Origin: a virus
Direction: 5' to 3' (one strand)
DNA length: 64,000 nt
Virus record (IMG/VR): IMGVR_UViG_3300021356_000009
Location: 1-64,000 of that record
Every line of letters starts with the position of its first letter. Position 1 is the stretch's first letter. The translations under genes were made by a program, and so were the position numbers. This document shows positions 22,201 to 31,476 of this stretch, piece by piece. Under the pieces are notes generated by a model, which was not told the DNA's origin, ran no database searches, and saw nothing but the letters and a program-made list of their open reading frames with translations.

Positions 22201-25200
22201 ATACAGATCCATCATAGTAGAAGTTCCTGGCATATGTACCATCATACCGCCACTATGTTGACTCATTGTTACATCACCTAAGTATATTGAATTTCCGCTT
22301 AGGTATAAATCACGCCATCTTTTAGTATCACTACCTAAATCATATGTATGAGTATCATTTGGTATTAGATGTGAATCAAATTCACCTGCAATAGTAATAC
22401 CGTCAGTATCTGCATCGCCAATTGTAATGTTACCGCCGATTGTAACATTACCTGTAGCATTAATATCTACAGCGTCAATATTACCAAATTTAACGTTACC
22501 TGCTGTTCCTGAAAAAACTTCTGAACTATTTGTAGCATCTGGAATGAATGTAAATTTTTCATCTGTTCGGTCAAATCCAAAAAAGCCTACCTTTGCATCT
22601 GTCCCTGTGTGCCAACGGAATTCTATACCCTTGTCTTTAGTATCATCTGTTGTTGGTGCAGTATCACCGCCTAATGTTAATATAGGATCATCTAATGTTG
22701 TAACTGTACTATTAATTGTAGTTGTAGTACCCATAACTTGCAAGTCGCCTTGTATAGTCACTGTACCTGCACTACCTGCTGGTGTTGGATCAATAGTAAG
22801 TGTTCCGGTTGTTGTAGCAATAGTATTACCGTCAATAGTTATATTGTCTAATGCTAACGCAGTTGTAGTTAATGTTGTACCGTCAAAAGTTAAATTTGCA
22901 CTATCTTCTACAGATCCATTAGTTCCTGCTAAAACAACACGACCAGCTGTTAAATTTCCTAGCTCGACAGTTGCAAATGTACTTGCTCCTGTTACATCTA
23001 ATGTTCCTGCAATAGCAGTATTTCCTGTTGCAGATGCTACTGTAAAGTTGCCTTGTCCTATGTCAAATGTTGTACCATCAAAAGTTAAATCTGCACTATC
23101 TTCTATTGCACCTGATGTACCTGCTAATACAATTCTGTTATCTGTTAGATCACTTACAATAGCACTTGCTAAAGTAGTTTCACCTGTAACACCTAGTGTG
23201 CTGCTTAAAGTTGTAGCACCTGTAACACCTAGTGTGCCTCCTACAGTTGCATTGTCAGTGACATCTAAAGCACCTGCAACATTTAATGTTCCACCTGTTC
23301 CTGTTGGATTCGGATCAATAGTAATATCAGTACTTGCGCCGATTGTGCTTCCATCAATGTCAATGTTATCAACTGATATACTTCCAGTTACAGTTAAAAT
23401 TCCTGTAATGTTTGTATCAGCTAATGTTGATGTTCCTGTAACACCTAGTGTGCTACTTAATGTAGTTGCTCCAGTAACTCCTAGTGTACCGCCTACAGTT
23501 GCATTACTTGATAATGTTGTATCGCCTGTAACACCCAAAGTATCACTTAATGTAGTTGCACCTGTAACTCCTAATGTGCTGCTTAATGTAGTAGCACCAG
23601 TTACACCTAATGTATCATTAAGTGTTGTTGCACCTGTAACTCCTAATGTATCATTAAGTGTTGTTGCACCAGTTACACCTAATGTATCACTTAATGTAGT
23701 AGCACCAGTTACACCTAATGTATCACTTAATGTAGTTGCGCCAGTTACACCCAGTGTGCTACTTAGTGTAGTTGCACCAGTAACACCTAGAGTATCACTT
23801 AATGTTGTTGCGCCTGTAACTCCTAATGTAGAAGAAACTGTAGCTGCGCCTGTTATGTTTGTATCTGTAAGGAGTTCTAATGTACCTGTTCCAGCTGTGG
23901 CAAATTCCAAATCACTGTTACTAGAATTAGTTTGTATTCTATTTCCGTCAATAGTAATATCTTCACCAATTAATCTATCAGCAAAAATTGTTCCACCAGT
24001 AATATCCATTTCGTTACCACTAGCATCAACAACTTTAAATCCGCCATTTTCTTCTTTTAACTGAATGCCACCTAGATGAATTGTTTGCCCTGCAACATAA
24101 AGGTTACGCCATTTCTTTGTAGCACTACCTAAGTCATAAGTTTCGTCCTCATTAGGAATTAAGTGTGATTCGAAATCAGCAGCAACAGTAATTGCATCTG
24201 TATCTGCATCACCAATTTGAATATTACCACCAATTGTAACATCACCACTAACATCAATATTACCAGTTATACCTAATGTTGTTCCGTCAAATGTTAAGTT
24301 ACCGCTATCTTCTATTTCTCCACCTGTACCTGCAAGTACAACTCTACCAGCAGTTAAATCTTCAATTTTTGCTGTAGCTATAGTTGCATCAGTATTGACA
24401 TCAAGTGTTCCAGAAAGTGTTACGTTTCCTGTAACATCCAGTAACGTACCATCAAATGTTAAGTTACCACTATCTTCGATTGCTCCAGCTGTGCCTGCAA
24501 GTACAACACGGCCTGTTGTTAGATCTGATACTGTTGCACTACTTAAAGTTGTCTCTTGTGCATCTAAATTTGCAAGTGTTGTATCGCCTGTAACATCTAG
24601 TGTTGCACCAATTGTAGTATTACCGTTAGTAGCAACATTATAAAGATCGTTTACGTTTATGCCGCCATCTAAAGAAGCAAGTCCTGAAGCAGTAACAGTT
24701 GTAATTGTAGTATCACCTGTTACGTCTAGTGTGCCACTTACGGTTGCATCACCTGTAATATTTGTATCACTTTGCAGTTCTATAGTTCCTGCACCAGCTG
24801 TGTCTATTTCTAAATTGCTATCAGAATTAATTGTTTCAATTCTATTGCCGTTGATGCTAATATCTTCAATAGTTAATTCACCGGCTTCAATATTTTGAAC
24901 AAATAGATTTTTCCATTGCTTTGTATTTGAACCTAAATTATATGTTTCGTCAGCATCTGGTACTAAATCACTTTCAAAGTCTGCTGCTACTGTGATAGAA
25001 TCAGTATCTGCATCACCAATAGTAATATTACCACCTAGTACTAAATTTCCTGTAATGTCTACATTACCTGAAATATTAGTATCTCCATTTACTGTTAAAT
25101 CTTGTCCAACAGTTAGTGTTCCACTTACTGAAGTATCTGCACTTAGATTTATTACTGCTGTTCCTGCAGGAGTTACATTTATATCTCCTGTAATACTAGA

Positions 25201-27921
25201 GATTGTATTTCCTGCAAGTCTAATATTTCCAGTTTCAATCTTAAAAGGATCAACTGTGCTTGAGTTTACACCGCTTACAAAATTAATACCTGTTAGTGTT
25301 GTAACATCAAATGTTCCACCTTGGAATGTTGTGTTGCCTGTCTGTTGATCTACTGTAAAGTGATCTCCTATTCTAAAATCACCTCTTTGGTCAACACTTG
25401 AATAATAAACACGGCCTCCATTTGCTTCAGTGATTTCGTTTGCTTGTATTACTGCGCTATCATCGTTATCAAGTCTTTTGCCAACACCAATGTATCCGAA
25501 GTTATGAGATACCATTCTCAAACTTGTGTCCGCACCATCGGCTACTAAACCAAAGTTACCGTATACGTTTGCAGATGCAATTGAACGCATTTCAGCAGCA
25601 AACTCTTTTCTATCATACCTTAAAATACTTGTTGCAGTTGCACCGCCACTAAATGTAATTGATGCAGGAGTAGTATCAAATCCTTCTAAGTCATCTACTT
25701 TTCCGTCTTGTACAAGCGTTGTAGAATTTTCAACAGCGTCTACTGTAAGTGTAACTACAGTAGAACCGTCAGTTGATGTAAATGTAGCAGTATCACCTTG
25801 TGCTATTGTACCTACAACTCCGCCTAAAGTAATTCTTGTCTTACCTGCTCCGCCACGGCCTTGTGTACCTGTTATACCTTTAATAGCTTCATGTGCAAAA
25901 TAAGTAAAACAATTAAGCCATTCTACTCTAGCACCGTTTGTCATTATCAAACCAACACTGTTTGGTACTATGAACGTACAACTATCAAATAACATTGCCG
26001 GTTCAATCGATCCAGTTGCTATACTTGCTCCATCTACTAATGCGCCACGACCAGCATCTCCTGCATCAAAGCCGTATGGATCATCTGCTGCATTTGTGCC
26101 TTGTCTAACACTAGAGCCAAAGTTAGCTACAGTTATATCTTTCATATACGCTGAACGGATAGTTACACTTGCTGTTGGCTTGTAACGTATTGCATAACCT
26201 GTGTCATTAGTTGTATTGTATTCCATTTCACGGATGGTCATACCTTCTATAACTACACCACCGTCTACACGGAAACAGTCTAAGTCTCTTGTTGCTGCAC
26301 TTGGTTTTATTTGTGTAGCACGTAATCCTGCGCCTCTAACAGTAACGTTTGCAGGTACATCTAATGGAAATGTTTCTTCAAATGTGCCTGCAGAAATATT
26401 TACAATATCGCCTGTTGTAGCTTGCGATAATGCATATCTTATAGTAGCATATGCATCGTTTGGCAAAGCACCACTGTTATTGTCATCTCCGTTTGCTGTA
26501 ACATATATTACATTACCTTCAGGTTTTACAATATCTATACCCTGAGCTGTAATAGTTCCAGTACCGTTAGCTAACAATTCTAAGTTTGCATTAGTATTAA
26601 GAGTTCTAATTCTGTTGCCATCGATTTCTATTTCATCTACAACTATTCTTTCTGCATCAACAACACTTGCTTCAAAGTTTGTTCTTGTTCCATCTTCGCT
26701 TACTATGACAAGTCCGCCTGCGCCATTGTCTTGTAGTTGTAGTGTTCCTAGATATATTGTTTGTCCGCTTACATATAATGAACGCCATTTTTTAGTAGCA
26801 CTACCTAAATCATATGTTCCGTCTGCATCAGGTATAAGATGCGATTCAAAATCTGCTGCTACTGTGATAGAATCAGTGTCTGCGTCACCTATTGTAATGT
26901 TACCACCTAATGTTAGGTCACCTGTGATATTTGCATCACCTGTTAATGTTAATGTAGTGCCATCAAATGTTAAGTTACCACTATCTTCTATTTCGCCATC
27001 TGTTCCTGCAAGCAAAACTCTAGAAGCAGTCAAGTCGCTGACTTTTAAACTAGGTACAACAGTGTCACTTAGTATATCAATAATACCAGTTCCTGCTGCT
27101 TGCAATTCCATGTTAGCATTAGAATTGTAAGTTTCTATCCTGTTACCATTAATAGCAATCTCGGATAATTTCATATTACCGTTTGGATCAACTTCTACGT
27201 TTTCGCCTATTCTAGTAGTGCCGCCACCTTGACCAATTGAGGTATTACCACCGTCGTCAATAACTATATCATCATTATTACCTAATTTAGTTTCACCACC
27301 GTCTCCAGCACCTATCTCTAAATCTTCTCCTGGTCCTGTAGTAATACTACCTCCGCCGCCACCGCCGACTATAACTTCACCAAACTGTCCACCATCTCCA
27401 CTTGCTGGACCGAGTAGTCCTGAATATACAGCACCTTGTATGTAAATAGATTTGCCACTAGTTAATCCGCTAGGTAAGTTTTCTCCAATAAAATTTAAAG
27501 TTCCGGAAGCATAGTCAAAGAACCATTCGTCGTTGTTGCCACTACCTGCTGCAAATATTTTATTCCCTGTACTTGCAGGATTTGCAGCGCCAGGATTATC
27601 TATAAAGACATTTACAAGATAAGTTGCACCAAATTGCGGAGGAATCCAGTTTTCATATCCAGAACTCCATGTTCTTCTAGGAGTAGCTGTTGCATCTTCA
27701 GTTGCTTCAACAGTTTCTAAAGTAACCACACTTGTGCTTGTAGTAGGAATCGTTGCAGGAATACTTGCAGCATCACCCCATATTTGGTCTGCCCGTAAAA
27801 GCAATCCGCTTGCAATACTTTCGTTAACAGCACTCTTAATACTGTTTACATCAGTTTTTGCAACACCGTAACCTACTTTTTTCCAAAGCCAGTCAATTTT
27901 TTGTATATCACTAATTGCCAT
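19267..27921 (-). CDS. Giant tail fibre protein with beta-helix and PKD-like tip (2884 aa)
   Basis: Residues 1-180 (MAISDIQKIDWLWKKVGYGV...) are homologous to the N-terminus of the 3564-residue fibre. A glycine-rich segment follows. Residues ~470-790 start 'NVIYVTANGDDNNSG' and resemble DUF1565/right-handed beta-helix domains. Residues ~1360-1475 hold tandem 12-residue repeats (TLGVTGATTLSD). Residues ~2130-2884 form a tip shared with the neighbouring 1125-residue protein, including PKD-like strands ('YDIDWGDGTTETVT', 'SHTYTSNTNSPYTVVV') and a C-terminal 'GNVVLVRIALNAG' domain. A Shine-Dalgarno AGGG lies 8 nt before the ATG. Probably a long fibre whose tip contacts the host surface. Confidence 0.85.
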   Translation of the reverse strand: MAISDIQKIDWLWKKVGYGVAKTDVNSIKSAVNESIASGLLLRADQIWGDAASIPATIPTTSTSVVTLETVEATEDATATPRRTWSSGYENWIPPQFGATYLVNVFIDNPGAANPASTGNKIFAAGSGNNDEWFFDYASGTLNFIGENLPSGLTSGKSIYIQGAVYSGLLGPASGDGGQFGEVIVGGGGGGSITTGPGEDLEIGAGDGGETKLGNNDDIVIDDGGNTSIGQGGGTTRIGENVEVDPNGNMKLSEIAINGNRIETYNSNANMELQAAGTGIIDILSDTVVPSLKVSDLTASRVLLAGTDGEIEDSGNLTFDGTTLTLTGDANITGDLTLGGNITIGDADTDSITVAADFESHLIPDADGTYDLGSATKKWRSLYVSGQTIYLGTLQLQDNGAGGLVIVSEDGTRTNFEASVVDAERIVVDEIEIDGNRIRTLNTNANLELLANGTGTITAQGIDIVKPEGNVIYVTANGDDNNSGALPNDAYATIRYALSQATTGDIVNISAGTFEETFPLDVPANVTVRGAGLRATQIKPSAATRDLDCFRVDGGVVIEGMTIREMEYNTTNDTGYAIRYKPTASVTIRSAYMKDITVANFGSSVRQGTNAADDPYGFDAGDAGRGALVDGASIATGSIEPAMLFDSCTFIVPNSVGLIMTNGARVEWLNCFTYFAHEAIKGITGTQGRGGAGKTRITLGGVVGTIAQGDTATFTSTDGSTVVTLTVDAVENSTTLVQDGKVDDLEGFDTTPASITFSGGATATSILRYDRKEFAAEMRSIASANVYGNFGLVADGADTSLRMVSHNFGYIGVGKRLDNDDSAVIQANEITEANGGRVYYSSVDQRGDFRIGDHFTVDQQTGNTTFQGGTFDVTTLTGINFVSGVNSSTVDPFKIETGNIRLAGNTISSITGDINVTPAGTAVINLSADTSVSGTLTVGQDLTVNGDTNISGNVDITGNLVLGGNITIGDADTDSITVAADFESDLVPDADETYNLGSNTKQWKNLFVQNIEAGELTIEDISINGNRIETINSDSNLEIDTAGAGTIELQSDTNITGDATVSGTLDVTGDTTITTVTASGLASLDGGINVNDLYNVATNGNTTIGATLDVTGDTTLANLDAQETTLSSATVSDLTTGRVVLAGTAGAIEDSGNLTFDGTLLDVTGNVTLSGTLDVNTDATIATAKIEDLTAGRVVLAGTGGEIEDSGNLTFDGTTLGITGNIDVSGDVTIGGNIQIGDADTDAITVAADFESHLIPNEDETYDLGSATKKWRNLYVAGQTIHLGGIQLKEENGGFKVVDASGNEMDITGGTIFADRLIGEDITIDGNRIQTNSSNSDLEFATAGTGTLELLTDTNITGAATVSSTLGVTGATTLSDTLGVTGATTLSSTLGVTGATTLSDTLGVTGATTLSDTLGVTGATTLNDTLGVTGATTLNDTLGVTGATTLSSTLGVTGATTLSDTLGVTGDTTLSSNATVGGTLGVTGATTLSSTLGVTGTSTLADTNITGILTVTGSISVDNIDIDGSTIGASTDITIDPNPTGTGGTLNVAGALDVTDNATVGGTLGVTGATTLSSTLGVTGETTLASAIVSDLTDNRIVLAGTSGAIEDSADLTFDGTTFDIGQGNFTVASATGNTAIAGTLDVTGASTFATVELGNLTAGRVVLAGTNGSVEDSANLTFDGTTLTTTALALDNITIDGNTIATTTGTLTIDPTPAGSAGTVTIQGDLQVMGTTTTINSTVTTLDDPILTLGGDTAPTTDDTKDKGIEFRWHTGTDAKVGFFGFDRTDEKFTFIPDATNSSEVFSGTAGNVKFGNIDAVDINATGNVTIGGNITIGDADTDGITIAGEFDSHLIPNDTHTYDLGSDTKRWRDLYLSGNSIYLGDVTMSQHSGGMMVHMPGTSTMMDLYAAQVNAGTLLLDNIRVDGNLITTTESNSNLELATGGTGSVDLLADTNITGTLDVSGTVTTGDLNALAFTANTIESTGNTTVGSNLIVNDDILTHSLKISDNRITALNTNDTLELAAAGTGAVDVVGKFTVGSTTEVEEILDEDDLVSDSDTAIPTQQSVKAYVDANIGAVQGGLSGDQITLGDPTDSSYTDGAYKLLSGTGNIAEAMDQLNETMLNVANNTFVRSVTFTGTPLAGGEGTSVTLTIVKEGNPNNYDIDWGDGTTETVTSLTPSHTYTSNTNSPYTVVVRAYHSDGAGYGSEATQTREDYVIIYTADPVMAFRLYRASSGGTALTGNDLYVNEGDSLYMENITTNTTMADVTYSMDWGDGTTADAIGSDADAGGVLGARLQHTWGTGTATGNGTDTLTLSLLTHTTATPSIFPLTVTEDLKVYDPNITAPDGLGTKTLIVQESINSNPRLAYGFTDNTGSSTLTAGSTVKRTNSTVAVFTKAQPTFAYDADSGDLSALVDGTNAGTITLSSSDNTGSATSLEIVEESDYNLLNTDGSDLSFSSTIYTPNLYKGFKARVNHDASTFAAGIHTFQLEHSVTGSTNVEEFVHDPIGDATVLAGTVVEGTAGTKKYISGVPYYAGGNTVILQNWQVEDFCGQVYNDYSTGWGHPVTVSSGTDYEGTSDVVAVIQNYTLAQMSNPSNPMLNGSNVIANVGTGGTPYTMNNITVNVAGATDQISIANLQVRSANVNGFSDYVDSNEKIQVHTAAQTGINETAIPVSDSLGATYTDDGKRSAAFLSETTSTPAFNGATNFYTSNVFTEASDPGVEGTQEATVRLGVLKHDTTNYSTFLPAGPNRTGDSGTQYFTFAFRRSAVSKFRINITSSGIGGLWIAVPGSTTDTTSGLNGWLRADTAFGGSGAPGSSTGGNGSDGVADGPANRILSNTSLSGNYQMTLGTVSTTSATGNVVLVRIALNAGNSITSLSILEGA
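23510..23850 (-). repeat. 36-bp tandem repeats encoding a 12-residue LGVTGATTL unit
   Basis: About nine consecutive 36-bp units encode [ST]TLGVTGATTLS[DS]; further degenerate units continue to about 23160. Units differ mainly at third positions and at S/D/N. Inside the 2884-residue fibre. Confidence 0.85.
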
Positions 27922-27931
27922 TTACTTTACC

Positions 27932-30900
27932 CTATGATATAGAAAGTGCTGTTACACTTTCTCCTGCTGCTAATGCTATCCTTACTAAAACAACATTACC
28001 TGTCGAATTAGTCATGTTTTCTGTACCTAATGTCATTGTAAATCCGCCGCTCAACGACTGTCCAGGAATAATCCTTTCACCACTATTTGATGCACAGCCG
28101 TTAGAACCATTACCACCTGCGCCTGCGCCTGGTACACCGCTACCGTTATAAACTGCTGATGTATCTAGCCAGCCATTTATAGTACTAGTTGAGTCTATTG
28201 CTGTTCCCGGAGCAGCTATCCAACATCCTGTAATACCTGATGAACTTGTTATATTAATGTCAAAGTTTGCAACAACTTGACGTCTAAATGCCATTGTAAA
28301 ATATTGTGTTCCTGTGTCTGCACTTCTATCAGGTCCTGCAGGAAGCAAAGCACTATAATCATCTACATTATGTTCAATTACACCATAACGTACGGTTGCT
28401 TCTTGTGTACCTGCTACTCCTGGATCTGCTGACTCTGTATAAGGATTGCTTGTGTAAAAGTTTGTAGCACTGTTAAATGTCGGAGTATCACCTGTTGCAG
28501 ATGCTAGATCAAATATTCTAACAGCATCATCTGTAAAACCTGTACCTAAACTGTTGCTTACATTTACAGCAGTTTCATTTATACCACTTTGGTTTGCTGT
28601 ATGTACTTGTATAACTTCTGGTAAAGTTACATATGAACTGTATCCGTTTATGTTACGAACTCTGTAACGTAATTGTTCTGTTACTCTAGCATTATTTGCA
28701 TTTACATTGATAGTTAAGTCTCCAAATGCATATGGAGTTCCTATACCAGTATTTGCATTTGGTATGCCTCCTGTTAGCATTGTAGTTGCGCCATCAACGG
28801 CTGCATAGTTGTAGTTTTGTTCTACAATTCCACTACCACTTCCGTCTGTATCTGCACCGCTTGTTACTTCTATAACATCGTTAATATTAGAATATGTTTG
28901 TCCTACTAAATTTGTACCTGTTGCACCACTTAATGTTAAGCTGGCTCCTACATTATAATATGGAATTCCGCTAACATAACGCACTGTACCTGCGTTTGCT
29001 TCAGTTAACGTGCCTCCTGCTGCTACAGGATTTGCAGTTAAATCATCTTTTACAAATTCAACCGTGTTTGTGTCACCTGTTATACTATGACTTAGCTGAT
29101 AACTGTTAACGCCTACTGACAAACTTGATCTAGTTTTGTTTACACCAGCAGTAAATCCTTGGTACAATCCTGGATGATATATGCTACTGTTAAAGTTTAC
29201 TTGGCTACCGCTTGCGTTGTAAAGATTAAAATCTGCTTCTAATGGAACAGTAAGAGCAGAATATGTTCCACTGTTACTACCTGAAGTAAATGTTACAGAT
29301 CCATCAGCTGTTCCGTTAACTAGAGCTGATAAAGTTCCTGCTGCTGCATCATAAACAAGAGTGCTTAATGTTTGTGTTTGAACTACTCCGCTATCACCTT
29401 CGTATCTAGTAATACTTGATCCTGCTGTTAAACTTGTGCCGCCGGTATTGTCTGTAAATCCTGCTGCAAGTAATCCAGTACCGTCTGAGCCTGTTAAATT
29501 AATTGTTTTAGAACTTAACCCAGCAGGTGCTGCAATATTAGGATCGTATACTTTAAGTTGTTTTGTTACAGATAAAGGAAAGATTCCTGGAGTAGCAGTG
29601 GTATGCGTATCTAATCTTAGAGTAAGAGTGTCTCTGCTTGTTCCTGTATTTGTACCTGTAGCCCAAGTATGTTGTAATCTTGACCCTGTTACGCCTCCTG
29701 GATCGTTATCACTTGCTATAGCATCGTCACTTGATCCATCTCCCCATAGCATAGTATATGTAACATCTGCCATAGTTGTATTTGTTGTATTGTTCTGCAT
29801 ATACAGGCTGTTGCCTTCAATCACATATAATGTAGACCCGCTTAATGCAGTTCCGCCAGTAGCAGCATTGTAAAGATCAAACAGCACGTCTGGATCTGCT
29901 GTGTAAATTATTATATAATCTTCTTGCGTTGCACTTGCTTCACTGCCATAGCCGCTGCCTTGATTGTTAAATGCTCTAACTGTAATTGTGTAAGGACTAT
30001 CTGTATTTGAAGTATATGTATGACTCGGAGTGCTATCTGTTATTCCTAAGTCAACACTACCGTCGCCCCATGTTACATCATATCTATTAGCTGTACCATC
30101 AACTGTTAAACTTAAAGTTACTGTTGTTCCTTCACCTCCTGCTGTTGGTGAGCCAGTAAATGAAATTGAACGCACATATGTTGCATTCCTAATGTTTAAC
30201 ATAGTTTCGTTAAGTTGATCTATAGCTTCTGCTATATCACCGTCTGATGCTATCGCAGTATATGCACCGTCTGTAAATGTTCCATCACTAGGAGCACCAA
30301 CTACAATTTGATCACCTACTAAAGCGCCTACTGTATCTGAGATATTACTGTCTACATATGCTTTTATGCTTTGTTGTGTTGCTAAAGCAGTAGCACTATC
30401 ACTTACTAGGTCGTCTTCATCAAGGATATTATCAACACTTATACCTGCATTTATTCTTAAACTTCCAATTACTTGAATTAATCCTGTACCAGATGCAGTT
30501 AATGTTAAATCGCTGTTGCTTGCTGTTGTCTTAATAACATTGCCGTCGATCTCAATGTCATCATTAATAGTAATTTTACCTGTTCTAATAGGCGAACCAA
30601 AAACAACATCACCTGTGCCTGCTGCATTAATAAACAAATCGCTGTTGCTAATAGTTGTTTGTAATGTATCACCAGTGATTAAAATGTTTTCAGCAATTCT
30701 TGCACTATCAGCTTCGGTTAATCCACCTAGTTCGCCTACTAATTCACCATCTTCGTTAAATACCTGTAAACTGCCGTCACCTGAATCTTTTAATTCAATT
30801 CCACCTAACGTAATTGATTGCCCTGATAGGTAAATATCTCTCCATCTTTTAGATGCAGAACCTAAGTCATAAACTTCTGTTTGATCAGGAATAAGATGAC

Positions 30901-31309
30901 TTCCTATATCTGCTGCAAAAGTAACAGTATCAGTATCAGCGTCACCTAAGGTAAGGTCACCGTCTGCTGTTATAGACCCTGTTGCATGAAGATTACCTGT
31001 TACTTCTACGTTGCCGTTTAGATTTATAAAGTCTGTTCCTGTAGCTGCGCCAATGTTAATATCGCCTACAGTAGTTGAGATAGAGTTATTATCTAAAAGA
31101 AGATCATCAATTGTTAGAGATCCTGCTCTTAGTTCAGTTGCGTTGATTGTTCCGGTAACGTCTAATTCGTATCCAGGAGTGCCGTTGCTAATGCCAATGC
31201 GATCATTTGTGACATCAAGGTATAATAAATTTGTGTTTACTGCCAGATCATCGTCACGTAAGAGATTGCTCTTAAGTAACGGACCTGAGATTCTTCCTAC
31301 ATTGGCCAC
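27932..31309 (-). CDS. Tail fibre/tip protein (1125 aa) sharing its C-terminus with neighbour
   Basis: The first ~320 residues contain the fibre-type module 'GDLTLGDADTDTVTFAAD'/'VYDLGSASKRWRDIYLSG', also present in the 2884-residue fibre. Residues ~375-1125 align along their whole length with the last ~750 residues of that fibre, including 'DDLVSDSATALATQQSIK', PKD-like 'WGDGSVDLG...SHTYTSNTDSPYTI', 'EDYIIIYTADP' and the end 'GNVVLVRIALAAG'. The start is GTG with a strong GAGGAG Shine-Dalgarno 6 nt upstream; no upstream ATG in this frame fits. It ends 10 bases before the next fibre gene. The tip was probably duplicated or exchanged between neighbouring genes, making this a short fibre or fibre-tip protein. 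Confidence 0.8.
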   Translation of the reverse strand: MANVGRISGPLLKSNLLRDDDLAVNTNLLYLDVTNDRIGISNGTPGYELDVTGTINATELRAGSLTIDDLLLDNNSISTTVGDINIGAATGTDFINLNGNVEVTGNLHATGSITADGDLTLGDADTDTVTFAADIGSHLIPDQTEVYDLGSASKRWRDIYLSGQSITLGGIELKDSGDGSLQVFNEDGELVGELGGLTEADSARIAENILITGDTLQTTISNSDLFINAAGTGDVVFGSPIRTGKITINDDIEIDGNVIKTTASNSDLTLTASGTGLIQVIGSLRINAGISVDNILDEDDLVSDSATALATQQSIKAYVDSNISDTVGALVGDQIVVGAPSDGTFTDGAYTAIASDGDIAEAIDQLNETMLNIRNATYVRSISFTGSPTAGGEGTTVTLSLTVDGTANRYDVTWGDGSVDLGITDSTPSHTYTSNTDSPYTITVRAFNNQGSGYGSEASATQEDYIIIYTADPDVLFDLYNAATGGTALSGSTLYVIEGNSLYMQNNTTNTTMADVTYTMLWGDGSSDDAIASDNDPGGVTGSRLQHTWATGTNTGTSRDTLTLRLDTHTTATPGIFPLSVTKQLKVYDPNIAAPAGLSSKTINLTGSDGTGLLAAGFTDNTGGTSLTAGSSITRYEGDSGVVQTQTLSTLVYDAAAGTLSALVNGTADGSVTFTSGSNSGTYSALTVPLEADFNLYNASGSQVNFNSSIYHPGLYQGFTAGVNKTRSSLSVGVNSYQLSHSITGDTNTVEFVKDDLTANPVAAGGTLTEANAGTVRYVSGIPYYNVGASLTLSGATGTNLVGQTYSNINDVIEVTSGADTDGSGSGIVEQNYNYAAVDGATTMLTGGIPNANTGIGTPYAFGDLTINVNANNARVTEQLRYRVRNINGYSSYVTLPEVIQVHTANQSGINETAVNVSNSLGTGFTDDAVRIFDLASATGDTPTFNSATNFYTSNPYTESADPGVAGTQEATVRYGVIEHNVDDYSALLPAGPDRSADTGTQYFTMAFRRQVVANFDINITSSSGITGCWIAAPGTAIDSTSTINGWLDTSAVYNGSGVPGAGAGGNGSNGCASNSGERIIPGQSLSGGFTMTLGTENMTNSTGNVVLVRIALAAGESVTALSIS

Positions 31310-31318
31310 ATCAGCTCC

Positions 31319-31414
31319 TCAAATACGGCGATCCTGTCGCTCCAACCACTTTTTCATCCGCTTGGTTACGGCTCTTTGCGGGTTGACCACAGTTTGACCC
31401 TGCAACTCGACCAA
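31319..31414 (-). CDS. Possible small gene (31 codons) in the leader of the fibre operon
   Basis: From a TTG codon the frame reads basic and protein-like: VELQGQTVVNPQRAV, then a Lys/Arg-rich helix ending LERQDRRI. Its stop codon (TGA) runs directly into the GAGGAG ribosome-binding site of the downstream fibre gene, a spacing typical of coupled phage genes. Codons are richer in G/C than those of the neighbours. Against it: no Shine-Dalgarno before the TTG, and no ATG in frame. The same frame is open further upstream through the late promoter, so the true start is uncertain. Product unknown. Confidence 0.35.
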   Translation of the reverse strand: MVELQGQTVVNPQRAVTKRMKKWLERQDRRI

Positions 31415-31431
31415 GTTTGTTGCATTAATAG

Positions 31432-31439
31432 TATTTATC
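31432..31439 (-). promoter_or_regulatory. Late promoter GATAAATA(C)
   Basis: GATAAATACTATTAATG on the minus strand, directly after the terminator of the upstream unit and about 120 bases before the 1125-residue fibre gene. It matches the late consensus in all but the first base and probably drives transcription of the fibre genes downstream. Confidence 0.7.
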
Positions 31440-31444
31440 CAATC

Positions 31445-31476
31445 AAAAAAATAAGGGCTAGTAACTGCCCTTATTT
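31445..31476 (-). terminator. Rho-independent terminator
   Basis: A 10-bp stem (AAATAAGGGC/GCCCTTATTT) with an 8-nt loop is followed on the minus strand by six T. The stop codon of the 175-residue structural gene lies inside the stem. It separates this unit from the fibre operon, whose own promoter follows within six bases. Confidence 0.85.

Noticed and set aside
23160-23850. CRISPR array
   Set aside because: The 36-bp units are contiguous without spacers and encode in-frame protein repeats.
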